A stretch of 64,000 bases of DNA, from contig NZ_JBBIFX010000001.1 of assembly GCF_037543845.1 (NCBI RefSeq), positions 682,001 to 746,000 on the forward strand, given 5' to 3'. The stretch is from Gymnodinialimonas ulvae (lineage in GTDB: Bacteria > Pseudomonadota > Alphaproteobacteria > Rhodobacterales > Rhodobacteraceae). The notes beneath the pieces were generated by a model. That model saw only the letters and a program-made list of their open reading frames with translations. It was not told where the DNA came from and searched no databases. Shown piece by piece: positions 53,677 through 62,320 of this stretch. The stretch's first letter is position 1. Every line of letters begins with the position of its first letter. The translations under genes and the position numbers were made by a program.

Positions 53677-54639
53677 ATGGCATTGGAAGACGCAAAGACC
53701 GAGGTCGACGGGGCCTTCACGCGGCCCGATCTCAAGGGTGCGGCCTTTGAAAACACCTTCTCGGGGGCCACTTCGTTCCTGCGGCGGCGCTATACCAAGG
53801 ACCTCGCGGGCGTCGATGTCGCGATCACCGGCATCCCCTTCGATCAGGCCGTCACCAATCGCCCCGGCACCCGCCTTGGCCCCCGTGCGATCCGCGAAGC
53901 CTCCGCGCTGCAACCCTATGATCCGCCCTATGGCTGGGACGGATATTCCCCGCTCGACGCGCTTGCCATCGCGGATTACGGCGACATGGCCTTCGATTAT
54001 GCGCACACACCCGATGTCCCCGCCCGGATCAAAGCGCATATCGCCACCATCCTGAACGCTGGCGCCGCCGCGATCACGCTCGGCGGCGATCATTCCATCA
54101 CGCTGCCCATCCTGCGGGCCCATGCCGCCGTCCATGGCCCGCTCTCCCTGATCCAAGTGGACGCCCATACCGACACATGGCCCGATGACGACGCGGCCCG
54201 CATCGACCACGGCACGTTTTGCTACACGGCTGTGCAGGAAGGCCTGATCGACGTCGCGCGCTCCTCGCATATCGGCATCCGCACCGTCGTCGAAGACAAC
54301 CTCGGCATCCATATCCACGACGCGCGCGAGGTCCATGAGACAGGCCCCGCCGCCGTGGCCCAGGCCGCCAAGGCCCGCGCGGGCGACGCGCCCGTCTACC
54401 TCTCTTTCGATATCGACGGTCTCGATCCGGCCTTTGCACCGGGCACCGGCACGCCGGTCTGGGGCGGGCTCAGCTCGGGGCAGGCCGCGATCCTCCTGCG
54501 CGAACTGGCGGGCATCAATCTGGTCGGCGGCGACGTGGTCGAAGTTTCTCCGCCCTTCGACACCGCGGCGATCACCGCCGTTGCGGGCGCCCATGTCGCG
54601 ATGGAGCTTTTGTGCCTCTGGGGCTGGACCCGGCGTTAA
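53677..54639 (+). CDS. speB: Agmatinase
   Basis: A 320-aa ureohydrolase of the agmatinase/guanidinobutyrase group. Mn2+ ligands are in GGDHSITLPIL, VDAHTDTWPDD and SFDIDGLDPAFAPGTGTP. The start FLRRRYTKDLAGVDVAITGI and VTNRPGTRLGPRAIREAS are typical. It releases urea and putrescine from agmatine; a guanidino-acid substrate is possible. ATG at 53677 has GGGAGGACG upstream. It joins speD and the PotABC-like importer as a polyamine gene. Confidence 0.88.
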   Translation: MALEDAKTEVDGAFTRPDLKGAAFENTFSGATSFLRRRYTKDLAGVDVAITGIPFDQAVTNRPGTRLGPRAIREASALQPYDPPYGWDGYSPLDALAIADYGDMAFDYAHTPDVPARIKAHIATILNAGAAAITLGGDHSITLPILRAHAAVHGPLSLIQVDAHTDTWPDDDAARIDHGTFCYTAVQEGLIDVARSSHIGIRTVVEDNLGIHIHDAREVHETGPAAVAQAAKARAGDAPVYLSFDIDGLDPAFAPGTGTPVWGGLSSGQAAILLRELAGINLVGGDVVEVSPPFDTAAITAVAGAHVAMELLCLWGWTRR

Positions 54640-54728
54640 CCAATGCACGCGCAAATGCGGTGGACCGGACCCGTCCCATGCCGTAGTCTCAGGCCCAGCA
54701 GACCGCACCAAGAGGCCTCCCTGAGCAG

Positions 54729-55670
54729 ATGCCCAACCGTCGTCGACCCGACCGCGAAACCCGCGCTGTGGCGCGAGAGATTTCCTATGCCAATTCCGCC
54801 TCGACCAAGGGCGGCCGTGCGGTGATCCGGGTGATGGAAAACACCACCGGGCGCATGCGCTTGATCAAGCGCGCCGATGGCTACGACGAAGAGGTGCGCA
54901 AGGGTCGCGATTTCTGGGAGGTCATGGTCGAACGCTATGGCCTCGAGCTGAATATCGTCGGGGGCGCGCTGTCCAATATCCCCGCCGAGGGCCCCGTGGT
55001 CCTGATCGCCAACCATCCCTATGGCATCCTCGATGGGCTGATGATGGGCCACATCCTCAGCCAGGCGCGCGGTGATTTCCGCATTCTCGCCCATCAGGTG
55101 TTTCGCAAGGCCGAAGATCTCGACAAGATCATCCTGCCGGTCAGTTTCGCCGACACCAAGGCGGCGGTGGCCCAGAACCTCGGCACCCGCAAGGAGGCCC
55201 TGCGCTACCTCGCCGACGGCGGCGCCATCGGCGTTTTCCCCGGCGGCACGGTCAGCACGGCGGCCAAACCCTTCGGGCGTCCGATGGATCCGATGTGGCG
55301 TAGTTTCACCGCCCGCATGATTGCCAAATCGCAGGCCAGTGTGGTGCCGATCTTCTTCGATGGCCACAATTCGCGCCTGTTCCAGGTGATGAGCCACCTG
55401 CACAGCACCTTGCGCATGGGGCTTTTGATCAAGGAATTCAGGAAGCGGGTGAATTCGCCCGTCGATGTGGTGATCGGCGATCCCATTGCGCGGGCCGATC
55501 TCGATGCGCATGCGGGTGATGCGAAGGCGCTGATGGACCATTTGCGTCAGACCACCTATGCCCTGTCCCCACGCCCGCTCAACCCAACCGCACGCGGGTT
55601 CGAATTCGAAGACAAACATCGCGGGCCCGAGGAAAAATCGGCACGCAGGAACCTGAAGGATCGGTACTGA
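54729..55670 (+). CDS. Lysophospholipid acyltransferase-family protein
   Basis: A 313-aa acyltransferase. The active-site block appears as LIANHPYGILDGLMMGH, an NHP-type variant of the HX4D motif, with a later GAIGVFPGGTVSTAA block matching the FPEGT-type substrate motif. Such proteins make phosphatidic acid or ornithine-lipid-type lipids. It is cotranscribed with murI: its TGA overlaps the murI ATG by one base. Confidence 0.85.
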   Translation: MPNRRRPDRETRAVAREISYANSASTKGGRAVIRVMENTTGRMRLIKRADGYDEEVRKGRDFWEVMVERYGLELNIVGGALSNIPAEGPVVLIANHPYGILDGLMMGHILSQARGDFRILAHQVFRKAEDLDKIILPVSFADTKAAVAQNLGTRKEALRYLADGGAIGVFPGGTVSTAAKPFGRPMDPMWRSFTARMIAKSQASVVPIFFDGHNSRLFQVMSHLHSTLRMGLLIKEFRKRVNSPVDVVIGDPIARADLDAHAGDAKALMDHLRQTTYALSPRPLNPTARGFEFEDKHRGPEEKSARRNLKDRY

Positions 55671-56482
55671 TGACCGTTGGCATTTTCGATAGCGGATTGG
55701 GCGGGCTGACGGTTCTGGACGCGGTGCAAAAGCGCCTGCCGGACCTGCCGATCCTGTATTATGGCGACAATGCCCACACACCCTATGGCACGCGCGAGCC
55801 CGACGATATCTACAACCTGACCACCGAGGGCGTGCAGGCGATGTTCGACCGGGGTTGCGATCTGGTGATCCTGGCCTGCAACACCGCCTCCGCCGCCGCT
55901 CTGCGCCGCATGCAGGAGGGCTGGGTGCCCGAGGGCAAGCGCGTGCTCGGTGTCTTCGTGCCCCTGATCGAGGCGCTGACAGAACGCAATTGGGGCGACA
56001 ATTCGCCCCCGCGTGAGGTCGATGTGAAGGAGGTCGCGCTTTTCGCTACCCCCGCCACCGTGTCGAGCCGCGCGTTTCAGCGCGAGCTGGCTTTCCGCGC
56101 CATCGGCGTCGATGTGGAGGCGCAGCCCTGCGGCGGTGTCGTGGATGCGATCGAGCAGGGCGATATGATCCTCGCCGAGGCGCTCGTGCGCTCCCATGTC
56201 GAGGCGCTCAAGCGGCGCATGCCGGAACCGCAGGCGGCGATCCTGGGCTGCACGCATTATCCGCTGGTCGAAGACGTGTTTCGCGATGCGTTGGGCGACG
56301 GCGTGGCGGTCTATTCGCAACCCTCCCTGGTGGCCGCCTCGCTCGCCGATTACCTCGACCGCCGCCCCGAGATGCTGGGGCGGGGGGAGGCCGCCTTCCT
56401 GACCACCGGCGATCCGAAATCGGTGCAGGCGAAGGCCACGCTTTTCCTGCGCCGCAAGATCGAGTTCGAAGGCGTGGGCTGA
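55670..56482 (+). CDS. murI: Glutamate racemase
   Basis: A 270-aa MurI, which supplies D-glutamate for peptidoglycan. It starts MTVGIFDSGLGGLTVLDAVQ with the conserved Asp and Ser. The two catalytic Cys are Cys70 in LVILACNTASAAAL and the Cys in ILGCTHYPLVEDVF near residue 191. It is complete and coupled to the acyltransferase gene by the TGATG overlap. Confidence 0.95.
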   Translation: MTVGIFDSGLGGLTVLDAVQKRLPDLPILYYGDNAHTPYGTREPDDIYNLTTEGVQAMFDRGCDLVILACNTASAAALRRMQEGWVPEGKRVLGVFVPLIEALTERNWGDNSPPREVDVKEVALFATPATVSSRAFQRELAFRAIGVDVEAQPCGGVVDAIEQGDMILAEALVRSHVEALKRRMPEPQAAILGCTHYPLVEDVFRDALGDGVAVYSQPSLVAASLADYLDRRPEMLGRGEAAFLTTGDPKSVQAKATLFLRRKIEFEGVG

Positions 56483-56521
56483 CGCGCTGGAGTGCTGTCG
56501 CCCGCATTCCGAATGCACTAC

Positions 56522-56550
56522 AAAAAAACGACAAAAAAACGACAGAAAAA
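56522..56550. promoter_or_regulatory. Phased A-tracts upstream of argC
   Basis: Two runs of seven A (56522-56528 and 56533-56539) and one run of five (56546-56550), each preceded by a CGACA-like unit, occur at 11-13 bp spacing in otherwise GC-rich DNA 104-132 bp upstream of argC. Such spacing tends to curve DNA and can act as an UP element or protein site. Confidence 0.45.
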
Positions 56551-56653
56551 TTCACGCCATTTGCGCGGCTGATGCGACCATCACCACACATCATTTGAAC
56601 GCGCCGCGCGTTTGGCTTAAACGGCCCAAAAGCCGCATGCTAAGGCCCTCGCC

Positions 56654-57682
56654 ATGACCAAGAAAATCGCCATCCTCGGAGCCTCCGGCTACACCGGCGC
56701 AGAGCTGTGTCGCCTGATATCCGGGCACCCGGATATGACGATTGTGGCGCTGACGGGCGACCGCAAAGCGGGCCAATCCATGGCCTCGGTCTACCCGTTT
56801 CTGCGCGGCGCTGGTCTGCCCGATCTGACCCGTATCGAGGATGTGGATTTCTCTGGGGTTGATCTGGCGTTTTGCGCTTTGCCACATGCAACATCCCAAA
56901 GCGTTATCATAGACTTGCCGCGCGACCTTAAAGTTGTGGATTTATCGGCAGATTTCCGCCTGCGCGACCCTGAAATGTATCGCAAATGGTACGGCAAAAG
57001 CCATGACGCGCCCGCGCTTCAGGCCGAGGCTGTCTACGGGCTGACCGAGTTTTACCGCGACGAGATCCGCGCGGCGCGGCTGGTGGCGGGCACGGGATGC
57101 AACGCCGCCACCGGGCAGTTCGCGCTTCGGCCCGTGATTGCCGCGGGGCTGGTCGATCTTGACGAGATCATTATCAACATGGTCGTCGGCGTCTCGGGTG
57201 CGGGGCGCTCGCTCAAGGAAAACCTGCTCCACGCCGAGCTGAGCGAAGGTGCCAACGCCTATGCGCTTGGCGGCACGCACCGCCATTTAGGTGAGTTCGA
57301 TCAAGAGTTTAGCCGTGCTGCGGGCCGCCCCGTCGACGTGCAGTTCACGCCGCATCTCGCGCCGTTCAATCGTGGCATCCTCGCGACATGCTACATCAAG
57401 GGCGAAGCCGACCCGCTCCACGCCGAGCTTACCACCGCCTATGCTCACGAAGCCTTTATCGAAGTGCTGCCAATTGGCACTGCCCCCTCGACACATGATG
57501 TGCGAGGTACCAACTATTGCCATATCGGCGTTGTGGCCGATCGCCGCGCGGGCCGCGCGCAGATCGTGGCGGCGCTGGACAATTTGTGCAAAGGTTCCTC
57601 AGGGCAGGCGATCCAGAACGCCAACCTGATGATGGGGCTGGAAGAGACGGCGGGGCTCAAGGGCCTTGGCGTGTTTCCGTAG
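56654..57682 (+). CDS. argC: N-acetyl-gamma-glutamyl-phosphate reductase
   Basis: A 342-aa long-form ArgC, the third step of arginine synthesis. The NADP-binding start is KKIAILGASGYTGAELCRLI, and the catalytic Cys149 lies in VAGTGCNAATGQFALRP; HLGEFDQEFSR and FTPHLAPFNRGILATCYIKG follow. The next gene, ccmE, begins 12 bp downstream, so the two may be cotranscribed although unrelated in function. Confidence 0.95.
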   Translation: MTKKIAILGASGYTGAELCRLISGHPDMTIVALTGDRKAGQSMASVYPFLRGAGLPDLTRIEDVDFSGVDLAFCALPHATSQSVIIDLPRDLKVVDLSADFRLRDPEMYRKWYGKSHDAPALQAEAVYGLTEFYRDEIRAARLVAGTGCNAATGQFALRPVIAAGLVDLDEIIINMVVGVSGAGRSLKENLLHAELSEGANAYALGGTHRHLGEFDQEFSRAAGRPVDVQFTPHLAPFNRGILATCYIKGEADPLHAELTTAYAHEAFIEVLPIGTAPSTHDVRGTNYCHIGVVADRRAGRAQIVAALDNLCKGSSGQAIQNANLMMGLEETAGLKGLGVFP

Positions 57683-57694
57683 GGAGAAACTGCG

Positions 57695-58141
57695 ATGCGA
57701 AGTCTGAAACGCCAACGACGCATTCAGGTTATTCTGTTGGCCGCCGTGGCTTTGATCGGGTCCACCGGCCTGATCATCTGGGCGTCTCAGGATGCGTTCA
57801 ACTTCTTCCGCCCCCCTGCCGAAATCGCCAGCGATCCGCCGCCGCCGAACGAGACGTTTCGCATTGGCGGGCTTGTGGAAACCGGCACTCTGGTACGCGG
57901 CGAGGGCGAGACGATCACCTTCAACGTGACCGACGGGGCGGCCTCGATTCCCGTGACGTATACCGGCATTCTGCCCGACCTGTTCAACGAAGGCGAAGGC
58001 ATGGTGGGCACCGGGCGTCTGGTCGACGGCACGTTTCAGGCCACCGAAATCCTGGCCCGTCACGACGAGACCTACATGCCCGCCGAGGTGATTGACGCCC
58101 TTGAAGCACAGGGCGTCTACCGCGATCCGGGCGAGAGCTAG
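57695..58141 (+). CDS. ccmE: Cytochrome c maturation heme chaperone CcmE
   Basis: A 148-aa CcmE. An N-terminal membrane anchor (IQVILLAAVALIGSTGLIIW) is followed by a periplasmic OB-fold domain. The heme-binding His123 and Tyr127 occur in LARHDETYMP. It holds heme from CcmC and passes it to apocytochrome c. Other ccm genes are not in this window. A GGGAGAAAC site precedes ATG 57695. Confidence 0.95.
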   Translation: MRSLKRQRRIQVILLAAVALIGSTGLIIWASQDAFNFFRPPAEIASDPPPPNETFRIGGLVETGTLVRGEGETITFNVTDGAASIPVTYTGILPDLFNEGEGMVGTGRLVDGTFQATEILARHDETYMPAEVIDALEAQGVYRDPGES

Positions 58142-58276
58142 CCCCGCGTCACGCCTCAGGCCTTTCGGCGTTTTTCGCAACCGCTCTGAGCGGTCATCGG
58201 ACCGCGTAACACTTCCTTAACCCCGCCATGGTGGATTCGTTGGCTCAGGACCAACAAGAGCATGGAGGGGCGAGCC

Positions 58277-58888
58277 ATGCAGTCGGTTCGATCCATATCA
58301 GAAGACATCGTGGCCCGTGAGGGCGGTTTCGTGAACGACCCGGACGATCCGGGCGGTGCGACCAAACATGGTGTGACGATCCACACGATGCGGGCCCTTG
58401 GCCTCGACCTTGATCACGACGGCGATGTCGACGTGGCCGATGTGCGGCTGATCACGCGCGATCTCGCGACCGATCTGTTCATCGAGCATTACTTTACCCG
58501 CCCGCGCATCCACCTGCTGCCGCAGCCGTTGCAGGCGACGGTGTTCGACATGCAGGTCAACGCGGGCTCCAACGCTGTGCGCATCCTGCAGCGCCTGTTG
58601 CGGGATATGGGGCTCGATATTGCCGTCGATGGCGCGATCGGCCCGCAAACGGCGCGCGCGGCTCATGCGGCGCTCAAACAAGCGCCCGATCACCTGGTGG
58701 ACGCCTACGGCATCGCGCGGCGCAATTATTACTACCGTCTGGCCGATCGCCGTGCGGCGAGCCGAAAATACGCCCGTCGCCGGGATGGCGGGAAGGGCGG
58801 CTGGATCGTGCGCGCCGAGGAATTCATTTCGCCCCGGTATCACCTGACCGAGGCACAGCATCGCGAAAGGACAGCGTCATGGGGTTGA
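58277..58888 (+). CDS. Holin-associated N-acetylmuramidase (GH108, GTA-type endolysin)
   Basis: A 203-aa endolysin. The GH108 motif EGGFVNDPDDPGGATKHGVT begins with catalytic Glu15, and a C-terminal peptidoglycan-binding-like part follows (LRDMGLDIAVDGAIGPQTAR). It cuts the cell wall glycan. ATG at 58277 has GGAGGGG upstream; a start 15 bp earlier is less likely. It overlaps the holin gene by 10 nt. In Rhodobacter capsulatus such an endolysin/holin pair located outside the main cluster lyses the host to release gene transfer agent. Confidence 0.9.
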   Translation: MQSVRSISEDIVAREGGFVNDPDDPGGATKHGVTIHTMRALGLDLDHDGDVDVADVRLITRDLATDLFIEHYFTRPRIHLLPQPLQATVFDMQVNAGSNAVRILQRLLRDMGLDIAVDGAIGPQTARAAHAALKQAPDHLVDAYGIARRNYYYRLADRRAASRKYARRRDGGKGGWIVRAEEFISPRYHLTEAQHRERTASWG

Positions 58889-59424
58889 TGAGCAACGGCA
58901 TCGGGCAGACGGTCGAGGGCATCGGCGACGCGGCAGAAGGGATTTCGGAGGTCTTCATCCCCAACGCCACCCGCGCGGCGGAACTGGCCGCAGATATTCA
59001 CATGGCCACGCTGGAGGCCGCATCGGCGGAGTTTCAGCACGCGGGCGAGGGCCGGTTCGACCGGATGGTCAACGGGTTGAACCGCCTGCCGCGTCCGTTG
59101 CTGGCGCTTGGGACGTTTGGCCTGTTTGGCTATGCGATGGCTGATCCCTACGCGTTTGCGGCGCGCATGATCGGGTTGCAGGAAGTGCCCGAGCCGCTTT
59201 GGTGGCTTCTGGGTGCGGTGGTCAGTTTCTACTTCGGGGCGCGCGAATTGCATTATGCGCGGACGCCGGGTCTGCGCAGCCGGGCCCGACCGTCCGCGCA
59301 GACCGGCCCAATGCGGGGCCTTCGCGACCGTCTTGGCGGGTTGTTTGGGGGAAGAGCTGGCGCAGGATCGACCCCGCCCGCAGCGCCCGATAATCCCGCG
59401 CTCAGCGATTGGGAGAGCGATTAA
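58879..59424 (+). CDS. Three-TM holin family protein (GTA-type)
   Basis: A 181-aa holin of the GTA_holin_3TM type. An N-terminal amphipathic region (residues 1-75, TRAAELAADIHMATLEAASA) precedes hydrophobic segments RPLLALGTFGLFGYAMADPY and PLWWLLGAVVSFYFGARELH, then a Pro/Arg-rich tail. It would form the membrane lesion that lets the adjacent endolysin reach the wall. It overlaps the endolysin by 10 nt, and its end overlaps the convergent M20 peptidase by 4 bp. Confidence 0.88.
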   Translation: MGLMSNGIGQTVEGIGDAAEGISEVFIPNATRAAELAADIHMATLEAASAEFQHAGEGRFDRMVNGLNRLPRPLLALGTFGLFGYAMADPYAFAARMIGLQEVPEPLWWLLGAVVSFYFGARELHYARTPGLRSRARPSAQTGPMRGLRDRLGGLFGGRAGAGSTPPAAPDNPALSDWESD

Positions 59425-60794
59425 CGCCAATCGCGCGGGCGGGTGCCCGCGACCGATCCCATCAGGGCGCACATGAAACCGGTCGCCTCCACCAGCAGTG
59501 CCTTGGGCAAATGCTCATTCGGCGCATGTTGCGAGCAGCCCGGATAGGAATGCGGCACCCAGATCGTCGGAAGGCCAAGGGTGTCGCGAAAAATGTCATT
59601 GGGCAGCGATCCCCCCAGCGACGGGAGCACGGCAGGCGGATGGCCAAGGGCCTCCGTCGCTGTGGCCACGATGCGGCGCACCGCCGGGTGATCCACGGGC
59701 GTCGCGCTGGCGCGGAACGCGGGGCCGTCGGATGTGATTTCAATCTCGGGATATCCATGGGCATCGAGATGGGCGCGCAAAGCCTGCGTCAGGCGCGCAT
59801 CGGGTGTGCCGGGCGCATAGCGCAACTGCACCCAGGCGCTGGCCTCCGGCGGGATCGCGTTGACCGGTTTCGGCGGATGGCCCGCGTGGAACGCCAACAC
59901 TTCCGCCGAGGACCAGGCATGGAGCCTTTCCGCCGGGCTCAGCCCCGGCGCGCCCCAATCGGCATCGGTCGCGCCGCCGGCGGGCTCGATATCGCGCAAT
60001 GCGGCTCGCGTCGCATCAGGCACATGACCGGGGGTCCAGTCCGGGATCTGCAGCGCGCCGTTGCGGTCGGTGATCGTGGTCAGCGCGTGGGCCAGCTCCA
60101 GCGCGGGATTGCGCAGCGCGCCGCCGAAATTGCCGGAATGCCGCCCGTCCGCCCGCCGCTTCAGTGTCAGGCGAAACGTCACCGCTCCGCGCGCGCCCAG
60201 AAACAGCGTCGGCGTCTGAGCGGCGACCCGAGGCCCATCGGAGGCCAGCAGCACATCCGCCGCAAGCCGAGCGCTTTCCCGTTCGCAGATCTCGGCCAGA
60301 CCGGGAGAACCGATTTCCTCGCCCATTTCGATCAACCAGATCAGGTTGAACCCCAGCGCGCCCCGCGCGTCCAGCAGCGCTTCAACCGCCGTCAGATTGA
60401 CCAGGAACTGCCCCTTGTTGTCGGCAATGCCGCGCCCGAACCACACTTCCCCGGCCTCCGACAGGGTCCAGGGGTCGCGCCCTTCGTCCCAATCGCCGGC
60501 CATACCGGGCACCACATCGCCGTGCGAATAGGTCAGGACATGCGGCAAGGCGTCGTCCTCGATCCGGCGTGCGATCAGGAACGGATGCCCGTCACACTCA
60601 ACGCGGTGCATCTCGAAGCCAAGCCCGCCGAGCCAGTCGGAGATCTGATCAAGGCACGCTTGTGTCCAATGGGCCGCATCGGGGGCGCTCGCATCCGTGC
60701 GCAGAGCCGTCAGCGTGGCCATCCGGGCCTGAAACGCGGGCCCATCGGCATGGCGTTGCCCGATCTGCAGAAGGTCTCGCGGTATCATCAACAC
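59421..60794 (-). CDS. M20/M25/M40-family metallopeptidase
   Basis: A 457-aa M20-family dipeptidase-like enzyme. Metal ligands appear in VLTYSHGDVVPGMAGDW, GRGIADNKGQFLVNLTAVEA and LIEMGEEIGSPGLAEI, with the last in the C-terminal HAPNEHLPKAL. The length of about 460 residues matches ArgE/carnosinase-like members with a lid domain. A start at 60794 or ATG 60788 is possible. Substrate unknown. It is distinct from the shorter M20D enzyme at 51.8 kb. Confidence 0.88.
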   Translation of the reverse strand: MLMIPRDLLQIGQRHADGPAFQARMATLTALRTDASAPDAAHWTQACLDQISDWLGGLGFEMHRVECDGHPFLIARRIEDDALPHVLTYSHGDVVPGMAGDWDEGRDPWTLSEAGEVWFGRGIADNKGQFLVNLTAVEALLDARGALGFNLIWLIEMGEEIGSPGLAEICERESARLAADVLLASDGPRVAAQTPTLFLGARGAVTFRLTLKRRADGRHSGNFGGALRNPALELAHALTTITDRNGALQIPDWTPGHVPDATRAALRDIEPAGGATDADWGAPGLSPAERLHAWSSAEVLAFHAGHPPKPVNAIPPEASAWVQLRYAPGTPDARLTQALRAHLDAHGYPEIEITSDGPAFRASATPVDHPAVRRIVATATEALGHPPAVLPSLGGSLPNDIFRDTLGLPTIWVPHSYPGCSQHAPNEHLPKALLVEATGFMCALMGSVAGTRPRDWR

Positions 60795-60906
60795 ATCCCA
60801 TTTTAACGCGGTTTCCTACGGATAGCGGGAAAAACGGAGCCGGGCCACAAGCTGTGAGAAACGTGTGGTGGTCCAATGTCGTGAGTTGGCCTTTCAGCGG
60901 GCCCGG

Positions 60907-60996
60907 TGGCGGAGAGACAGGGATTCGAACCCTGGGTGGGCTTGCACCCACAACGGTTTTCGAGACCGCCCCGTTCGACCACTCCGGCACCTCTCC
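60907..60996 (-). tRNA. tRNA-Ser, anticodon CGA
   Basis: A 90-nt class II tRNA with encoded CCA (60907-60909). The acceptor stem is GGAGAGG/TCTCTCC with discriminator G typical of serine. The anticodon loop CTCGAAA reads CGA, decoding UCG. A long variable arm (GTGGGTGCAAGCCCAC) and T-arm GGTTCGAATCC are present. Confidence 0.97.
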
Positions 60997-61183
60997 GCGG
61001 TTCTGGACGTCGTCCGTGGGCGGCGGGATAACGACAAGCGATGCGCCGCGCAAGGCCCCATGATTGGAAAACGGGTTTGACCTCGGGCGGATTTCCGGCA
61101 GGATCGCCGGCGCGCGTCAGGTATTTGCGATGCGCCCGGGCCGAAGCATCGTCCGGTACCAGACGAACCACATCGGAGATCAC

Positions 61184-62050
61184 ATGATCCGTGCAGCCCT
61201 GATCGCCCTGTTCCTGCTTGTGCCCACAAGCCTTCCCGCGCAGGCCCAGACCTCTGTCACGGCTCCCGGCAGTGTCTACGCGACCGAGGCGCCGGCGCTT
61301 TACGCGATGTTCGAGGCGATGGGCCTCTACGAGGTGCTCGGCATCATGGCGCAGGAGCATTACCAGGGCGCGGAAGCATTGGAGGCCTCGATGTTTCCCG
61401 GCGAGGGTGGGGCAAGCTGGCAGGCTCAGATCGCCACCTTCTATAGCCATGACCGCCTGGTCTCGCTGTTTGAAGACAGTTTTCCGCGCGACGCCCTGAG
61501 TGCCGAGCATGTCACTGTGATCACCGAGTTCATGCGATCGCCCGTCGGTCAGCGGCTCATTGAGGGTGAAATCGCCGCGCGGCGCGCGTTTCTCGATGCA
61601 TCGGCGCTGGAGCAGGGCAGTGCGGCCCTGGTCAGCGCCATGGAGGCCGAGGATGTGCGGCTTGAAACGTTGCTGGCCTTCAACGAGGTCAACGACCTGA
61701 TCCATCGTAACGTGTCGGGGGCGATGAATGCGCGGTTTGCGTTTTTCCGTGGGCTGGTCGATGGCGGGGCCTTTGACGATGATATGGGCGAGGATTTCAT
61801 GCTCGACGATGTCTGGTCGCAAGAGCCGGCTATCCGCCAGGACACCATCGAATGGCTGTTCTCGTTCCAGTTCACCGCCTATTCCGGCTTGGACAACGCC
61901 GATTTGCAGGCCTATGTCGACCATTCCCTGACCGATGCCGGCCAGGCGATCATCGCGGCGCTCTTCGTGGCCTTCGACGACATGATCGGCGCGCTCAGCT
62001 ATGAGATGGGCTATGCTGCGGCGGGCTATATCGGCGGCGAAGACATCTAG
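61184..62050 (+). CDS. DUF2059-like secreted protein
   Basis: A 288-aa exported protein with signal peptide MIRAALIALFLLVPTSLPAQ ending in AQA. The mature part is helical, with two DUF2059-like repeats (ITEFMRSPVGQRLIEGEIAA; YVDHSLTDAGQAIIAALFVA). ATG at 61184 follows CGGAGATCAC. It is probably periplasmic. The family function is unknown. Confidence 0.8.
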   Translation: MIRAALIALFLLVPTSLPAQAQTSVTAPGSVYATEAPALYAMFEAMGLYEVLGIMAQEHYQGAEALEASMFPGEGGASWQAQIATFYSHDRLVSLFEDSFPRDALSAEHVTVITEFMRSPVGQRLIEGEIAARRAFLDASALEQGSAALVSAMEAEDVRLETLLAFNEVNDLIHRNVSGAMNARFAFFRGLVDGGAFDDDMGEDFMLDDVWSQEPAIRQDTIEWLFSFQFTAYSGLDNADLQAYVDHSLTDAGQAIIAALFVAFDDMIGALSYEMGYAAAGYIGGEDI

Positions 62051-62320
62051 GGCGCGGAGGGTCGTGCATCCGGCGCCCGGAATGCTGAAAAAGCCGTGCG
62101 ATTTGGTGCGCGATATGGCTTGACATGACGCCCGCCCTGCAGCAGATAGCGGCCTCCATCCCCGCAGGGGCCTGCGACCGGGTGGCGATGATCAAGGTGG
62201 TCCGGCAAGGGCGCACCGCAACGAACGCTCCGAGAGGAGCGCGCTGTCCAAGGCGGGCACATGCCCCACAACGCTGCAATGATGCAGGGCCATCCGACGC
62301 GGGATATGAAGGAAAAGCCA
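62051..62320 (+). promoter_or_regulatory. rplU upstream region with candidate promoter and hairpin
   Basis: A TTGACA -35 box (62120-62125) occurs about 200 bp before rplU, but the -10 region (around CAGATA 62143-62148) is poor. A perfect 6-bp hairpin CGCTCC-GAGA-GGAGCG (62226-62241) lies in the leader, and AAGGAAAAG precedes the start. The long structured leader could allow autoregulation of L21-L27. No coding frame is supported. Confidence 0.4.

Noticed and set aside
53545..54711. N-terminal extension of the flavin reductase to 557 codons
   Set aside because: The extension is antisense to agmatinase; the reductase has a normal start at 53544.
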